The notes under the pieces are model-generated. The model worked only from the letters and a program-made list of their open reading frames with translations. It did no database searches and had not been told where the DNA came from. Positions 54,171-63,073 of a DNA stretch of 64,000 nucleotides are shown here, piece after piece (position 1 is the first letter of the stretch; every line of letters begins with the position of its first letter). The position numbers and the translations under genes are program-made. This DNA is from CBDBGD01 sp965205235 (GTDB lineage Bacteria; Chloroflexota; Dehalococcoidia; Lucifugimonadales; UBA1127), in contig CBDBGD010000004.1 in assembly GCA_965205235.1 (NCBI GenBank), forward strand, positions 1 to 64,000, in the 5' to 3' direction.

Positions 54171-55818
54171 ATGGCAGACTCCAACTTCCAGAACCGCACC
54201 CTGTTCCACGGCGACAATCTCGGCTTTCTCCAAAAGATGAACTCCGAGACAGTGGACCTCGTGGCGACTGATCCGCCCTTCAAGAAAGGCCGCGACTTCC
54301 ACGCCACGCCGGACTCCGTGTCTGCAGGTGCCCGTTTCGAGGACAGGTGGTCTTGGGACAAGGATGTCCACCCCGAATGGGTCGACGATATCAAGGACGA
54401 CTGGCCCGCCGCGTGGACAGTCATTGAGGCAGCACGGGCCGCCTACGGCGACGATATGGGTGCCTACTTGTGCTGGCTCGGTGTGCGGCTGATGGAGTGC
54501 CACCGCATTCTAAAGCCAACCGGCAGCCTCTACCTGCACATCGACCACACGGCTCACGCCTACGTCAAGGCACTACTAGACGGTATCTTTGGTAAGCGCA
54601 ACTTTAGGAACGAGATTGTGTGGCGACGCACAAACGCCCACAACATGACCACCAAGCAATACGGGCCAATCCATGACATCATTCTCTTCTACTCCAAGAC
54701 GGATAAGTTCGTCTTTCATCCTGGCGTCAGGCCATATGCCAAGGCCTACATACACGCCCGGTTTACCCGTTCCGACAAGCGCGGCCGTTACCAAACAAAT
54801 TACCTGACGGGCTCTGGTATACGGTACGGGGAGAGCGGGCAGCCTTGGCGGGGGGTTTGACCCCACCGCAGCAGGCCGACATTGGGCTATCCCGCGCTCG
54901 CTCCGCGCATATCTTCCAGAAACAGGCATGAGCAGTCACGAAATGCTTGAGAGCCTGTACGCGCAAGGATTCATTGTTTTTCCGCGGAAAGAGGGCGGCC
55001 AGCCGATGTACAAGCAGTACGTCGGTCCAGGGGTGCCCTATCAGGACTTGTGGGCCTACCAGCCCAACACCAAGGGCACTCTCTTCAACTCTGACGACCA
55101 CATAGATGAAGACGTCAAATGGCTGGAGAATGAACCTGAGAAGCGTGGCTATCCCACTCAGAAGCCCATCGGTCTTGTGGAACGCATCGTTGTGACTAGT
55201 TCTGATCCCGGTGACATTGTCCTCGATCCCTTCTGCGGTTGTGCTACCACCCCAATCGCTGCGGAGCGACTGGGCCGCCGGTGGGTGGGCATCGACATCT
55301 GGGAAGGGGCGATTAAAGAGGTCCGCAAGCGGCTAGAGCAGAACAAGCAGCTCCTCACCGACCCGGATCCGCAGGTGCTCTATCTGACCAAGCCGCCAGA
55401 GCGCACCGACGACAACGAGGTGGCTGCACCCTTCCTCCGGCTCAAGCTACAACGTCCACTCGAGCGATGGCAGCGCTTGAGGCACAACGAGATTGTGGAG
55501 CACCTAGTTGTCGCTCAAGCCAGTTTGGACAAGGTCATCTGTGGTGGTTGTGGGCGTGTCCTGGAGCGCGAGTTCATGCACCTTGACCACATCAACCCGC
55601 GAGCGCAGGGCGGCGCCAACGACATCACGAACCGGATTCTGCTCTGCTACCCGTGCAACTCACGCAAGGGAGCCCGGCTGACCCTCATAGGACTGATGTC
55701 GGAGAACAAGAAGCAGAAATGGATGCAGGATGAGGGAAGGGCCAAGCTTGCGCAGGGCAGCGCTCGTTCCAAAGCAGACCAAGTGCGGTCGGACCCCAAT
55801 CTAACGGGGTACGACTAG
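54171..55818 (+). CDS. Site-specific DNA methyltransferase with C-terminal HNH domain, frameshifted
   Basis: Joined length about 548 residues. The methyltransferase part has motif IV VATDPPFKKGRDF near residue 33 before motif I DPFCGCATTPIAAERLGRRW (about 348), the order of beta-class N6-adenine/N4-cytosine enzymes. The last 100 residues carry a zinc-type HNH nuclease: ICGGCGRVLEREFMHLDHI, then GGANDITNRILLCYPCNSRK, with both CxxC pairs and the catalytic LDH. The frame breaks at a G6 run (54850-54855); with five G the protein continues as PWRGFDPTAAGRHW. A MTase and HNH in one chain suggests a self-contained modification-restriction enzyme, but nuclease activity is unproven. Confidence 0.82.
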
Positions 55819-55823
55819 CTGGA

Positions 55824-56384
55824 ATGGACTGTTTGGTGTTGATCGTTTCAGCAATTGCAGCTGTTGCTGCCACCATTGGTGCGACTTACTCCTATCTTGG
55901 TCACCGTGACACGGTACAAGCGAGGGAGCAGAGCAGGCTTCCAAAGATACGTCTATATGGCTCGGGCACTAGCCATTACTTCGTTCTGGAGACTGACCAC
56001 CACAGCGTTGGGTGGCAAGTTGTCAAGGTTGAAGTTGTTGATGCCCTACGGCCCCTCGATAGGGACAAGAGGATACTCCAGAAGACAATAAAGCAAGTGG
56101 AGACTGAACACGGCATCTGTGGGATCGTTGGTCCTACCGACCAGTGGAGAGACTTCTTGGATTATCCCCAAGGCGCGCAAGACCTTGAGTCAATCGAGTT
56201 CCATCCTCACTGCTCAGCGGCAAACCTCTTGTTCATCTGCGAGTCACCCTCACAGATGCGGATATGGTGGAAGCCGTGGAAGACAAGGGACACCAAGAGA
56301 GTGAAGAGCGTGCCATTCAGATATGAAGCCGGGAAGTATCCGGGCACCGCCGAACACCCCATCTTTCGCGGACTCAGGCCGTAA
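55824..56384 (+). CDS. Membrane-anchored protein of unknown function
   Basis: A 186-residue protein starting five bases after the methyltransferase stop. One N-terminal hydrophobic helix (LVLIVSAIAAVAATIGATYS) is followed by a soluble domain with strands and several charged turns (KIRLYGSGTSHYFVLETDHH, WQVVKVEVVDALRPLDRDKR, IWWKPWKTRDTKRVKSVPFR). I recognise no family. Its A+T-richer composition matches the methyltransferase and the next gene, so the three probably travel together. Confidence 0.65.
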   Translation: MDCLVLIVSAIAAVAATIGATYSYLGHRDTVQAREQSRLPKIRLYGSGTSHYFVLETDHHSVGWQVVKVEVVDALRPLDRDKRILQKTIKQVETEHGICGIVGPTDQWRDFLDYPQGAQDLESIEFHPHCSAANLLFICESPSQMRIWWKPWKTRDTKRVKSVPFRYEAGKYPGTAEHPIFRGLRP

Positions 56385-56407
56385 CACCATGGCCAAGGCT
56401 TACCGAT

Positions 56408-56776
56408 ATGGACCTTAGCACGGCGCTGTACATTGTGCTTGCTGCGGGCTTCTCGGTTCTTGCCGTGCTGGCCATTAGGGTCGTGGCGGCTTTCGATTTC
56501 AACAAATGGCTAGAGCGCAAAGACAGAAAAATGCACATCCGTCTCCAGAATGCTTGCCCCCATATGTCTGTCATTGTCGACGAGGGGAGAGTAAGAATCA
56601 CCCATTTCGTGATAACTACATTTGGAACGCCGGATTGGTTCTGCACCCAATGCAGCGTTGTCTTCCCTGACGGTTTGCTGATCCCTCAAGCTCCAAGAGA
56701 CTTAGCAGGGGTTCAGGCACTAGTGCAGCGGCAAGAACGTTACCGGAAGCTAATACACAAAGCCGGGTATATCTGA
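56408..56776 (+). CDS. Small membrane protein with a CxxC motif, unknown function
   Basis: A 122-residue protein. Residues 5-30 form a transmembrane helix (ALYIVLAAGFSVLAVLAIRV), followed by a basic stretch (FNKWLERKDRKMHIRLQNAC) and a strand-rich segment with FGTPDWFCTQCSVVFPDG, a single CxxC pair. No family is recognised. It is the third gene of the methyltransferase cassette, 23 bases after the previous gene. Confidence 0.6.
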   Translation: MDLSTALYIVLAAGFSVLAVLAIRVVAAFDFNKWLERKDRKMHIRLQNACPHMSVIVDEGRVRITHFVITTFGTPDWFCTQCSVVFPDGLLIPQAPRDLAGVQALVQRQERYRKLIHKAGYI

Positions 56777-56990
56777 TCGGTTGGGCCACGCTGAGGATGT
56801 AGGGCGTGCCCTCGCGTGCTACCTTCTTCACCCGGCAGCGCCTCCGCTCACCCGTAGCCCGTGGTTCGACAGCCTCACCACGAACGGGGTTGAGCGGGGG
56901 CGTCGAGGTTCCTGCCTTCGCAGGAACGACGAAGGGGGGCCCTCACGCCGACCCTCACCCCAACCCTCTCCCAGGGGGAGAGGGGGTTAT
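56777..56990. repeat. Family-B, -C and -D palindromes downstream of the methyltransferase cassette
   Basis: Family B: CGTGGTTCGACAGCCTCACC (56860-56886). Family C: GTCGAGGTTCCTGCCTTCGC and AGGAACGAC (56902-56930). Family D: CCTCTCCCAGGGGGAGAGG (about 56966). Each appears once and closes the cassette before the convergent amidase. Confidence 0.65.
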
Positions 56991-56995
56991 GTGCC

Positions 56996-58423
56996 CTACT
57001 CGGTGGCGAGGGGTGGGAGGCGGCGGGCGGCGGGGGAGACGTCCTCGTAGGCGGCGGCGACGCGGAGGAGGAGGGGCTCCTCGAAGGGGCGGGCCATGAG
57101 CTGCAGGCCCAGCGGGAGGCCGTTGCCGGCGAAGCCGCAGGGGACGCTGAGGGCCGGCAGGCCGGTGAAGTTGGCCGGGAAGGCGTTGCGGTAGAGGACC
57201 ATGGTGCCGGACGCGGAGATCGGGTGCTCCACGCCCTCGACGGTGACGCTGCGCGCGTCGATGCGGGGGGCGGCGAGGAGGGTGGTGGGGGCGGCGATGA
57301 CGTCGACCTGCTGGAAGGCGCGTGCGAACTCGTCCTTGGCCAGGCGCTGGGCCCGCAGGGACTTGACGTGGTCCACGGCGCGGACGAACTGGCCTGCGAG
57401 GTAGCGCTCTGCGAGCTCGGGGGTGTACCGGTCGCGGCGGGTCTTGAGCAGCTCCTCGTGGAGGACGAAAGCCTCGGCCATGGAGTCGAGCTGGAGGGAC
57501 TCGTAGTAGCGGAGGGTGGGCAGCGGCACCTCCCGGACGTTCGCTCCCATCTCGGCAAGCTGCGCGATGGCGGCGTGGGTGGACGCGACGACCTCGGAGG
57601 CGACACCGTCGAAATAGAAGTCGGTGGGGACGCCGACGGTGAGGCCCTCCAGGCCGCGGCCAAGGTCGGCGGAGAAGTCGGGCACGGGCATGGGGACGCT
57701 GGCAGGGTCGAGGGGGTCGTGGCCGGCGAGGGCCTGGAGCGCTAGGGCGGCGTCCGCGACGGTGCGGGCCATGGGGCCGATGTGGTCGCCGTGGAAGGTG
57801 GTGGCGACCATCCCGCGCTGGCTGACCCGGCCGAAGGTGGCCTTGACGCCGACGATGCCGCAATAGGCGGCAGGGGTGCGCACGGAGCCGCCGATGTCTG
57901 TGCCGAGGGAGGCGAAGGTGATGCAGGCGGCGACGTTGGCCGCGCCTCCGCCACTGGAGCCCGCGGGGATGTGGTCCGTGTTCCAGGGGTTGCGCACGGT
58001 GCCGTAGTGGGGATTGTCCGACGTGCCGCCGGCGGCGAGCTCGTGCATGTTCTCCTGGCCGAGGATGACGGCGCCGGCGTTGCGGTACTGCTGCACGGCA
58101 AAGGCGTCCTCGGCGGGGACGTAGTCGGCGTAGACGAGGGAGCCTGCGGTGCAGGGGACGCCGGCGATGGCGATGTTGTCCTTGATGCCGACGGGGACGC
58201 CGTCGAGAGGGCCGCGGTACTCGCCCCGGCCGATGGCGTCCTCGCGGCTCCGGGCCTGCTGGAGGGCCTCCTCCGGCATGAGCCTGATGAAGGTGCCGAG
58301 GGACTGCAGCCGCTCGGCGCGGTCGAGGGCGGCGCGGGTGACCTCGACGGGCGAGACCTGTCGGTCGCGGATCCTGGCGGCGAGGTCGGCGATGGAGAGG
58401 GTGAGCAGGTCGGATGCAGTCAT
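56996..58423 (-). CDS. Amidase-signature-family hydrolase
   Basis: A 475-residue amidase. The Ser-cisSer-Lys triad is visible: Lys in VPVGIKDNIAIAG, Ser in the GSSGGGAANVAA signature region, and Ser in GTDIGGSVRTPAAYCG. The C-terminal third is typical (PALSVPCGFAGNGLPLGLQL). It may hydrolyse an amide such as a carboxybiuret or aryl amide. The upstream 64-residue gene overlaps it as ATGA and resembles AtzG, the partner of AtzE-type amidases, which supports a ring-cleavage or urea-derivative pathway. Confidence 0.88.
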   Translation of the reverse strand: MTASDLLTLSIADLAARIRDRQVSPVEVTRAALDRAERLQSLGTFIRLMPEEALQQARSREDAIGRGEYRGPLDGVPVGIKDNIAIAGVPCTAGSLVYADYVPAEDAFAVQQYRNAGAVILGQENMHELAAGGTSDNPHYGTVRNPWNTDHIPAGSSGGGAANVAACITFASLGTDIGGSVRTPAAYCGIVGVKATFGRVSQRGMVATTFHGDHIGPMARTVADAALALQALAGHDPLDPASVPMPVPDFSADLGRGLEGLTVGVPTDFYFDGVASEVVASTHAAIAQLAEMGANVREVPLPTLRYYESLQLDSMAEAFVLHEELLKTRRDRYTPELAERYLAGQFVRAVDHVKSLRAQRLAKDEFARAFQQVDVIAAPTTLLAAPRIDARSVTVEGVEHPISASGTMVLYRNAFPANFTGLPALSVPCGFAGNGLPLGLQLMARPFEEPLLLRVAAAYEDVSPAARRLPPLATE

Positions 58424-58614
58424 GGCTGGGGGCCTCCCTCCTGGGCGTGGAGCAGGCGGCCGGACAGCACCGTCGACAGGTCAAGCTCGCCGAGCGGCTC
58501 GGCCCGGCGCTGGTAATTCCGGACGGAGGCCAGGACGCGCTCCATCTCCTCGTCGGTGGGCTCGACGCCGCCGAACTCGCGGAGCATTGCTCGCAGGGTG
58601 TCTTCCGTGACCAC
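58420..58614 (-). CDS. AtzG/GatC-like small subunit
   Basis: A 64-residue protein (VTEDTLRAMLREFGGVEPTD, then EEMERVLASVRNYQRRAEPL) resembling the DUF4089/AtzG or GatC-like subunits that stabilise amidase-signature enzymes. Its stop overlaps the amidase start as ATGA. The match is by general pattern and gene position; it is short enough that other small helical proteins are possible. Confidence 0.65.
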   Translation of the reverse strand: MVTEDTLRAMLREFGGVEPTDEEMERVLASVRNYQRRAEPLGELDLSTVLSGRLLHAQEGGPQP

Positions 58615-58626
58615 TGTCGCCTCCTC

Positions 58627-60054
58627 CTAGACCACCGGGCCGTTCAGCACCGATGGGTCGATCTTGCGTGGGATGAGCTGGCCGTCCGTGAGCTCGCCGC
58701 TGAAGACGCCGTCATGAACCATCACCTTGCCCCGCAGGATGGTCGTGGTGGGCCACGCGGCGACCTCCCAGCCCTCCCAGGGGATGTAGTCGCGGAGGTG
58801 GAGGGCAGAGGCGGACAGGCGCATGCGCACGGAGGGGTCCATGATGGCGATGTCGGCGTCGCTGCCGGGGGCGATGGCGCCCTTGCGGGGGTAGAAGCCG
58901 AGGATGCGGGCGGGGTTGGTGGACGTGATCGCGACGAACCGCTCCAGGGACATGCCCTGCTTGACGACGCCCTCCGTGTAGGCGACGCCCATGCGGACCT
59001 CGATGCCGATGTTGCCGCCCTGGACGTTCCTGGTGGTGCGGCCGCGGGTCTTCTGCTCGTAGCTGGTGGCGATGCTGTCGGTGGCAAGGATGCTGACGTC
59101 GCCGCAGAGGAGGCCGTCCCACAGGCGGAGGCGGTCCGTCTCCGACTTGGTGGAGGGGTAGGTGTGGTACTTCATACCGTCGTGCTCGTGGTAGTTCTCG
59201 GAGTTGAAGGAGCAGTAGAGGAGGATGGTCTCGGCGAAGACGGGAAGGCCGCGGCTTCGGGCACGAGCGACCGCGTCCACGCCCTCGCGGGCGCTGGTGT
59301 GGACGATGTACATGGCCGAGCCGGTGTGGCGGGCGATCTGTATCGTTCGGCGGACGGAGAGGTCCTCGGAGAGGTTGGAGCGGATGACGGGAAGGTGGTA
59401 CCAGTCGTGTTCGCCCCGCTCGTCGGCGAGCGCGTAGTTGCGCTGCACGACCTCGTCGTCCTCGGCGTGAACGGCGACGATGCCGCCGTGGGCCGCGGTC
59501 TGCTGCATGATGTCGCGAAGCTGGCCAGCGTCGATCATGGTGACGGGGCGGTTGGGTCGGGGCGCGTGGTTGGTGGTGAAGACCTTGATGCTGGGGAGAC
59601 CCGCCGCGATGAGGTCCTTGATCTGGCCGACACGCTCCGTGGAGGCGCCGGGGCCGAAGTAGGTGCAGTGGGCGGAGTAGTCGGCGTAGGACTTGCCCTC
59701 GAAGAAGCCCAGGTGCTCCTGGGCGGCGGACACGGCATCGTCGGCCCGGGTGACGGTGGCGAAGTCGACGAAGGTGGTGGTGCCGCCCCAGATGGCGGCC
59801 TTGGACGTCTCGGCGGGGCCGGCGCTGTCGGAGCCCCAGGCGGAGGGGGTCAGGGGCGTGAGGACGTGGGTGTGGGCCTCGACGCCGCCGGGGACGACGA
59901 TCTTGCCCGTCGCATCGATCGTCTTGGCGACGTCCGCCGTGAGGGTGCCGGGCATGGCGACGGCGACGATGCGCTCGCCCTCCACGGCGACGTCCCAGAC
60001 GCCGACGCCGTTGGGGGTGACAACCTTGCCTCCGGTGATGACGAGATCAAGCAT
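58627..60054 (-). CDS. Dihydropyrimidinase / D-hydantoinase family enzyme
   Basis: A 475-residue metal-dependent amidohydrolase of the DHPase/hydantoinase/allantoinase group. VEAHTHVLTPLT gives the H-x-H pair, GLPSIKVFTTNHAP carries the carbamylated lysine, MYIVHTSAREGVDA a further metal histidine and LATDSIATS the catalytic aspartate. It opens cyclic imides or ureides to N-carbamoyl acids. It is followed by the AtzG-like gene and amidase, and preceded by an amidohydrolase, making a compact nitrogen-compound cluster. The unlinked M20 carbamoylase at 23.8 kb could act on its product. Confidence 0.88.
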   Translation of the reverse strand: MLDLVITGGKVVTPNGVGVWDVAVEGERIVAVAMPGTLTADVAKTIDATGKIVVPGGVEAHTHVLTPLTPSAWGSDSAGPAETSKAAIWGGTTTFVDFATVTRADDAVSAAQEHLGFFEGKSYADYSAHCTYFGPGASTERVGQIKDLIAAGLPSIKVFTTNHAPRPNRPVTMIDAGQLRDIMQQTAAHGGIVAVHAEDDEVVQRNYALADERGEHDWYHLPVIRSNLSEDLSVRRTIQIARHTGSAMYIVHTSAREGVDAVARARSRGLPVFAETILLYCSFNSENYHEHDGMKYHTYPSTKSETDRLRLWDGLLCGDVSILATDSIATSYEQKTRGRTTRNVQGGNIGIEVRMGVAYTEGVVKQGMSLERFVAITSTNPARILGFYPRKGAIAPGSDADIAIMDPSVRMRLSASALHLRDYIPWEGWEVAAWPTTTILRGKVMVHDGVFSGELTDGQLIPRKIDPSVLNGPVV

Positions 60055-60066
60055 GGAGCAACCTCC

Positions 60067-61512
60067 TCAGGAGGGATACCTGCTGCGGCCCCAGAAGCCC
60101 TCCGGGACCTGCAGCAGCTCGCGGAGCTCGGGCATGCGGTCGAAGAGCGCCTCGTTCTCACGCTGGGCCATGTCGAGCACCTTGTCGACGTCGACGGAGA
60201 GGACCTTCCGGTCGCGCATGAGGATTCTGCCGCCGACCATGACCGTGTCGACGTCGGTGCCGCTGGCGTAGCTGACGAGGCGGTCGATGGGGAGGACGGG
60301 GGGGTAGAGGTGGGGCCGGCGCATGTTCACGAGGATGACGTCCGCCTTCTTGCCGGGCTCGAGGGAGCCGATCTCGTCGGCGACGCCGAGGGCGCGGGCG
60401 GCGTCGATGGTGGCCATCTCGAGGACCTTGCCGGGGGGCATGAACGACGAGTCGCGGTTGTGGGTGCGATGGTGGCGGATGCACTGGAACATGTGGCGGA
60501 ACATGTCGTAGCCCATGTCGGGGCCGGTGCCGTCGGAGCCGAGCATCACCCTGACCCCGGCGTCGAGCAGGTCGGGCACGGGACAGTAGCCGGCGTAGAT
60601 GGCGCCGGAGCTGGGGTTGTGGACGATGACGGAGTCGGTGTCGGCGCAGATCCGGACCTCCTCCGCCGTGAGGCCGGTGGAGTGGGAGAGGAGGGCGTGG
60701 GGCCCCAGCATGTCCAGCTCCTCCAGCGCGAACTTGACCGTGCCGGTGCTGTGGCCGTCCTGCTGGACGAGGAGGTCGTGCCTGGCGCGCACCTCGTTGA
60801 CGGCGCGGGCCTGGGCCTTGAGCTCCGCCATGCCCGCGGCGTCGAGGGGCGTGCGGCCAGGGTTGTGGACGGGGAACATGAGGCTGACTCGGATGCGGCC
60901 CCCGGCCTTGCCGTGCCAACGCTCGACGACTGTCGCGCTGGTGGCAAGCTGCTCGTCGAAGGAGAGCGCCCGGTCGCGGCGCGTGCCGCCGTCCCAGCGC
61001 GCGTACGTGCGCGGGTAGGGGGCACAGCTTGGGCCGATGGTCAGGAACTCGCGGATGCCGACCTGCTCGACGGCCTCGCTGTGGCGGTCGGCGTAGACGG
61101 GGTCGTCGGTGCGCATGACCATGGTGCCGCCGCCGAAGAAGGAGACGCCGCAGGTGGTACCGTAGGTGAGGCGCTCCAGGGTGGTGAGCAGGGCCTCTGC
61201 GTACCAGAACTCCTCGGTGGCGCCCTCAGCGTAGATGGTGTCGGCCGTGCGGCCCCAAAGCATGGTCGCGTAGTTGCCGAGGTTCTTCGTCAGGCCGTGG
61301 CCGGCGTGGCCGTGGCCGTCGATGAGGCCGGGGAGGACGACGTGGCGATGGGCGTCGATGGTGGTGGGGGCCGAGTGCTGGGCCTCGACCTCGTGCCGCG
61401 GACCGACGGCGACGATGGAGTCGCCCTCGACGGCCACGGCGCCGTCCTCGATGATGCGCCGGTCGGGGTCCATGGTGATGACGGTGCCGCCGGAAACGAG
61501 GATGTCCGCCAT
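60067..61512 (-). CDS. Amidohydrolase (SsnA/cytosine-deaminase-like)
   Basis: A 481-residue amidohydrolase of the AtzB/SsnA/chlorohydrolase type. The metal motif HGHAGH lies in LPGLIDGHGHAGHGLTKNL (about residue 67), another histidine in LLSHSTGLTAEEV and the catalytic aspartate in VMLGSDGTGPDMGY. It ends GKKADVILVNMRRPHL, a usual tail. Deamination or dechlorination of an N-heterocycle is the likely activity; the substrate is unknown. It is separated by 13 bases from the hydantoinase. Confidence 0.88.
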   Translation of the reverse strand: MADILVSGGTVITMDPDRRIIEDGAVAVEGDSIVAVGPRHEVEAQHSAPTTIDAHRHVVLPGLIDGHGHAGHGLTKNLGNYATMLWGRTADTIYAEGATEEFWYAEALLTTLERLTYGTTCGVSFFGGGTMVMRTDDPVYADRHSEAVEQVGIREFLTIGPSCAPYPRTYARWDGGTRRDRALSFDEQLATSATVVERWHGKAGGRIRVSLMFPVHNPGRTPLDAAGMAELKAQARAVNEVRARHDLLVQQDGHSTGTVKFALEELDMLGPHALLSHSTGLTAEEVRICADTDSVIVHNPSSGAIYAGYCPVPDLLDAGVRVMLGSDGTGPDMGYDMFRHMFQCIRHHRTHNRDSSFMPPGKVLEMATIDAARALGVADEIGSLEPGKKADVILVNMRRPHLYPPVLPIDRLVSYASGTDVDTVMVGGRILMRDRKVLSVDVDKVLDMAQRENEALFDRMPELRELLQVPEGFWGRSRYPS

Positions 61513-61619
61513 GCGCGCCTCCGTGAGCGTGGCTGGGCCCGGCCGATGCTTTTCGATTTGTGAACGCTGTGCGGGGGCCGTCCCTGAGCGTGCCTCCTCC
61601 CAACGTGAGGAGGTCTACG

Positions 61620-61712
61620 GTGCAACGGCGGGTGGGTGGGCCCACCCACCCGCCGTAATTCTCCTCGCGGTGAGCGCAGCGTCGAGGTCCCTGCCTTCGC
61701 AGGAACGACGAG
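61620..61712. repeat. 30-base perfect palindrome and a family-C copy
   Basis: At 61628-61657 the DNA reads CGGCGGGTGGGTGGG directly followed by its own complement, a 30-base perfect inverted repeat. A family-C palindrome GTCGAGGTCCCTGCCTTCGC and AGGAACGACG follows at 61681-61711, just beyond the end of the amidohydrolase gene. Confidence 0.65.
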
Positions 61713-61718
61713 AAACGC

Positions 61719-62846
61719 CTATGCGCCGATGCCGTAGAGCGAGGCGACGTTGTCCCGGACGATCTTGCGCCGAATCTCCGGGCTCGCATCGCCGAGGTAC
61801 TGGTCGATGGTGGCCAGGGAGTCGGGCCAGACGCCGTCCGGGTGGGGGTAGTCCGAGCCCCACATGAAGTTATCGGGGCAGAACTTCTCGGCGAGCAGGG
61901 GCCCGGCCGCGTCCTTCTGGAAGGTGGCGTACATCTGGCGACGGAAGAGGTCGCTGGGGAGGTTCTTGACGAACTTGGGCCACTCCTCGGGGTGGTCCTC
62001 CCACTCGTAGTCCATGCGGTCGAGGACGTAGGGGATCCAGCCGACGCCGCCCTCTGCGATGACGACCTTGAGCTTGGGGTGTCGCTCCAAGGCGCCGCAG
62101 AAGATGACGGAGACGAGGGCCTCGTCGAGCTGCATGGGGCCGACGGAGAGCCACGCTGCGGCGATGGCCGGGTCCTCGGAGCCGGGGATGCCGCGCAGGG
62201 TGGTGGTGGTGTCGAGGCGCACGTGGAGAGAGAGGACGATGCCCGCGTCCTCGACGGCGGCCCAGAGGGGCTCCCACTGGGGGTGCCAGATGGGCGTGTT
62301 GGTGTCAAGGTAGGACCACTCGGCGCCCTTGAGGCCGAGCTTGGCGATGTGCTCGACCTCCGCGACAGCGGCTTCGACGTTGTTGCCGGGGATGCAGCCG
62401 AGGCCGATGTAGCGGTCCGGCTGGGCGGCGCAGAAATCGGCGATGTAGTCGTTGTAGGCGTGGAATGCCGTAGCCAAGGCGTCGCCGTCCTTGAGGGTGC
62501 CGGAGAGGGTGAAGATGCCGTAGATGACCTCGGCGTCAACGTTATCCCTCTCCTGGTCCTCGAGCCGCGCGACGGGGTCGGCGGGGCGACGGTTCTCGGG
62601 GATGAAGCCTGCGGCGCGCATGGCCTTCATTCGCACGCCGGTGGGTTTGCCCCTCTTCCCGTGGATGCCCCACGCGCCGATGCTGTACTGGCCCTCGCTG
62701 CCGCCAACCCAGACCGGTCCGTCGTCACCGTCGACGACGCGGGGCATGCGTCCCTGCCACTCGGCGGAGACCCTGGAGGTGAAGGTGTCCGCGGGGATGT
62801 AGGCCATGTCCATGTGTGAGTCTGCGGAAATGGGTCTGTAGTCCAT
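61719..62846 (-). CDS. ACMSD-like amidohydrolase (metal-dependent TIM-barrel hydrolase)
   Basis: A 375-residue protein of the amidohydrolase-2 (ACMSD/decarboxylase-like) family. ISADSHMDM supplies the N-terminal H-x-D region, IVLSLHVRLDTTTT a metal histidine, and NFMWGSDYPHPDG the late aspartate-histidine pair typical of the group. Members decarboxylate aromatic acids or hydrolyse related substrates. It leads the minus-strand cluster, divergent from the transporter lipoprotein at 63.07 kb. Confidence 0.85.
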   Translation of the reverse strand: MDYRPISADSHMDMAYIPADTFTSRVSAEWQGRMPRVVDGDDGPVWVGGSEGQYSIGAWGIHGKRGKPTGVRMKAMRAAGFIPENRRPADPVARLEDQERDNVDAEVIYGIFTLSGTLKDGDALATAFHAYNDYIADFCAAQPDRYIGLGCIPGNNVEAAVAEVEHIAKLGLKGAEWSYLDTNTPIWHPQWEPLWAAVEDAGIVLSLHVRLDTTTTLRGIPGSEDPAIAAAWLSVGPMQLDEALVSVIFCGALERHPKLKVVIAEGGVGWIPYVLDRMDYEWEDHPEEWPKFVKNLPSDLFRRQMYATFQKDAAGPLLAEKFCPDNFMWGSDYPHPDGVWPDSLATIDQYLGDASPEIRRKIVRDNVASLYGIGA

Positions 62847-62982
62847 AGCTCCTCCTCAAGCGTCCCAGGGTAACAGATGGCGTATTGTGGCATGGGGTGG
62901 AAGGGAGCACAAGACCCGGCGGCAGATTCTACGAATTTCGTAGCGTTAGGACAGTGCTGCGAAAATACGCGCAGCATACTAC

Positions 62983-63011
62983 TTGACAAACGCACGATGC
63001 GTCTCTAGCCT
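62983..63011 (+). promoter_or_regulatory. Sigma-70-type promoter of the substrate-binding protein gene
   Basis: A perfect TTGACA (62983-62988), a 17-base spacer and TAGCCT (63006-63011). The implied leader to the ATG at 63074 is about 55 bases. Confidence 0.5.
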
Positions 63012-63073
63012 TTGGGGAACGCTCACTACGGCTACGGCCGGAGGAGTGAAGTGTCGCCCATTGGAGGTGAGGA

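Noticed and set aside
52374..54503. 709-codon minus-strand open frame
   Set aside because: Covers the PPOX gene, element A and part of the MTase in antisense; no recognisable domain.
58414..61563. 1049-codon open frame on the plus strand
   Set aside because: It is antisense to three clear amidohydrolase-type genes and its translation is low-complexity (Gly/Val/Ala/Asp), a shadow of G+C-rich codons.
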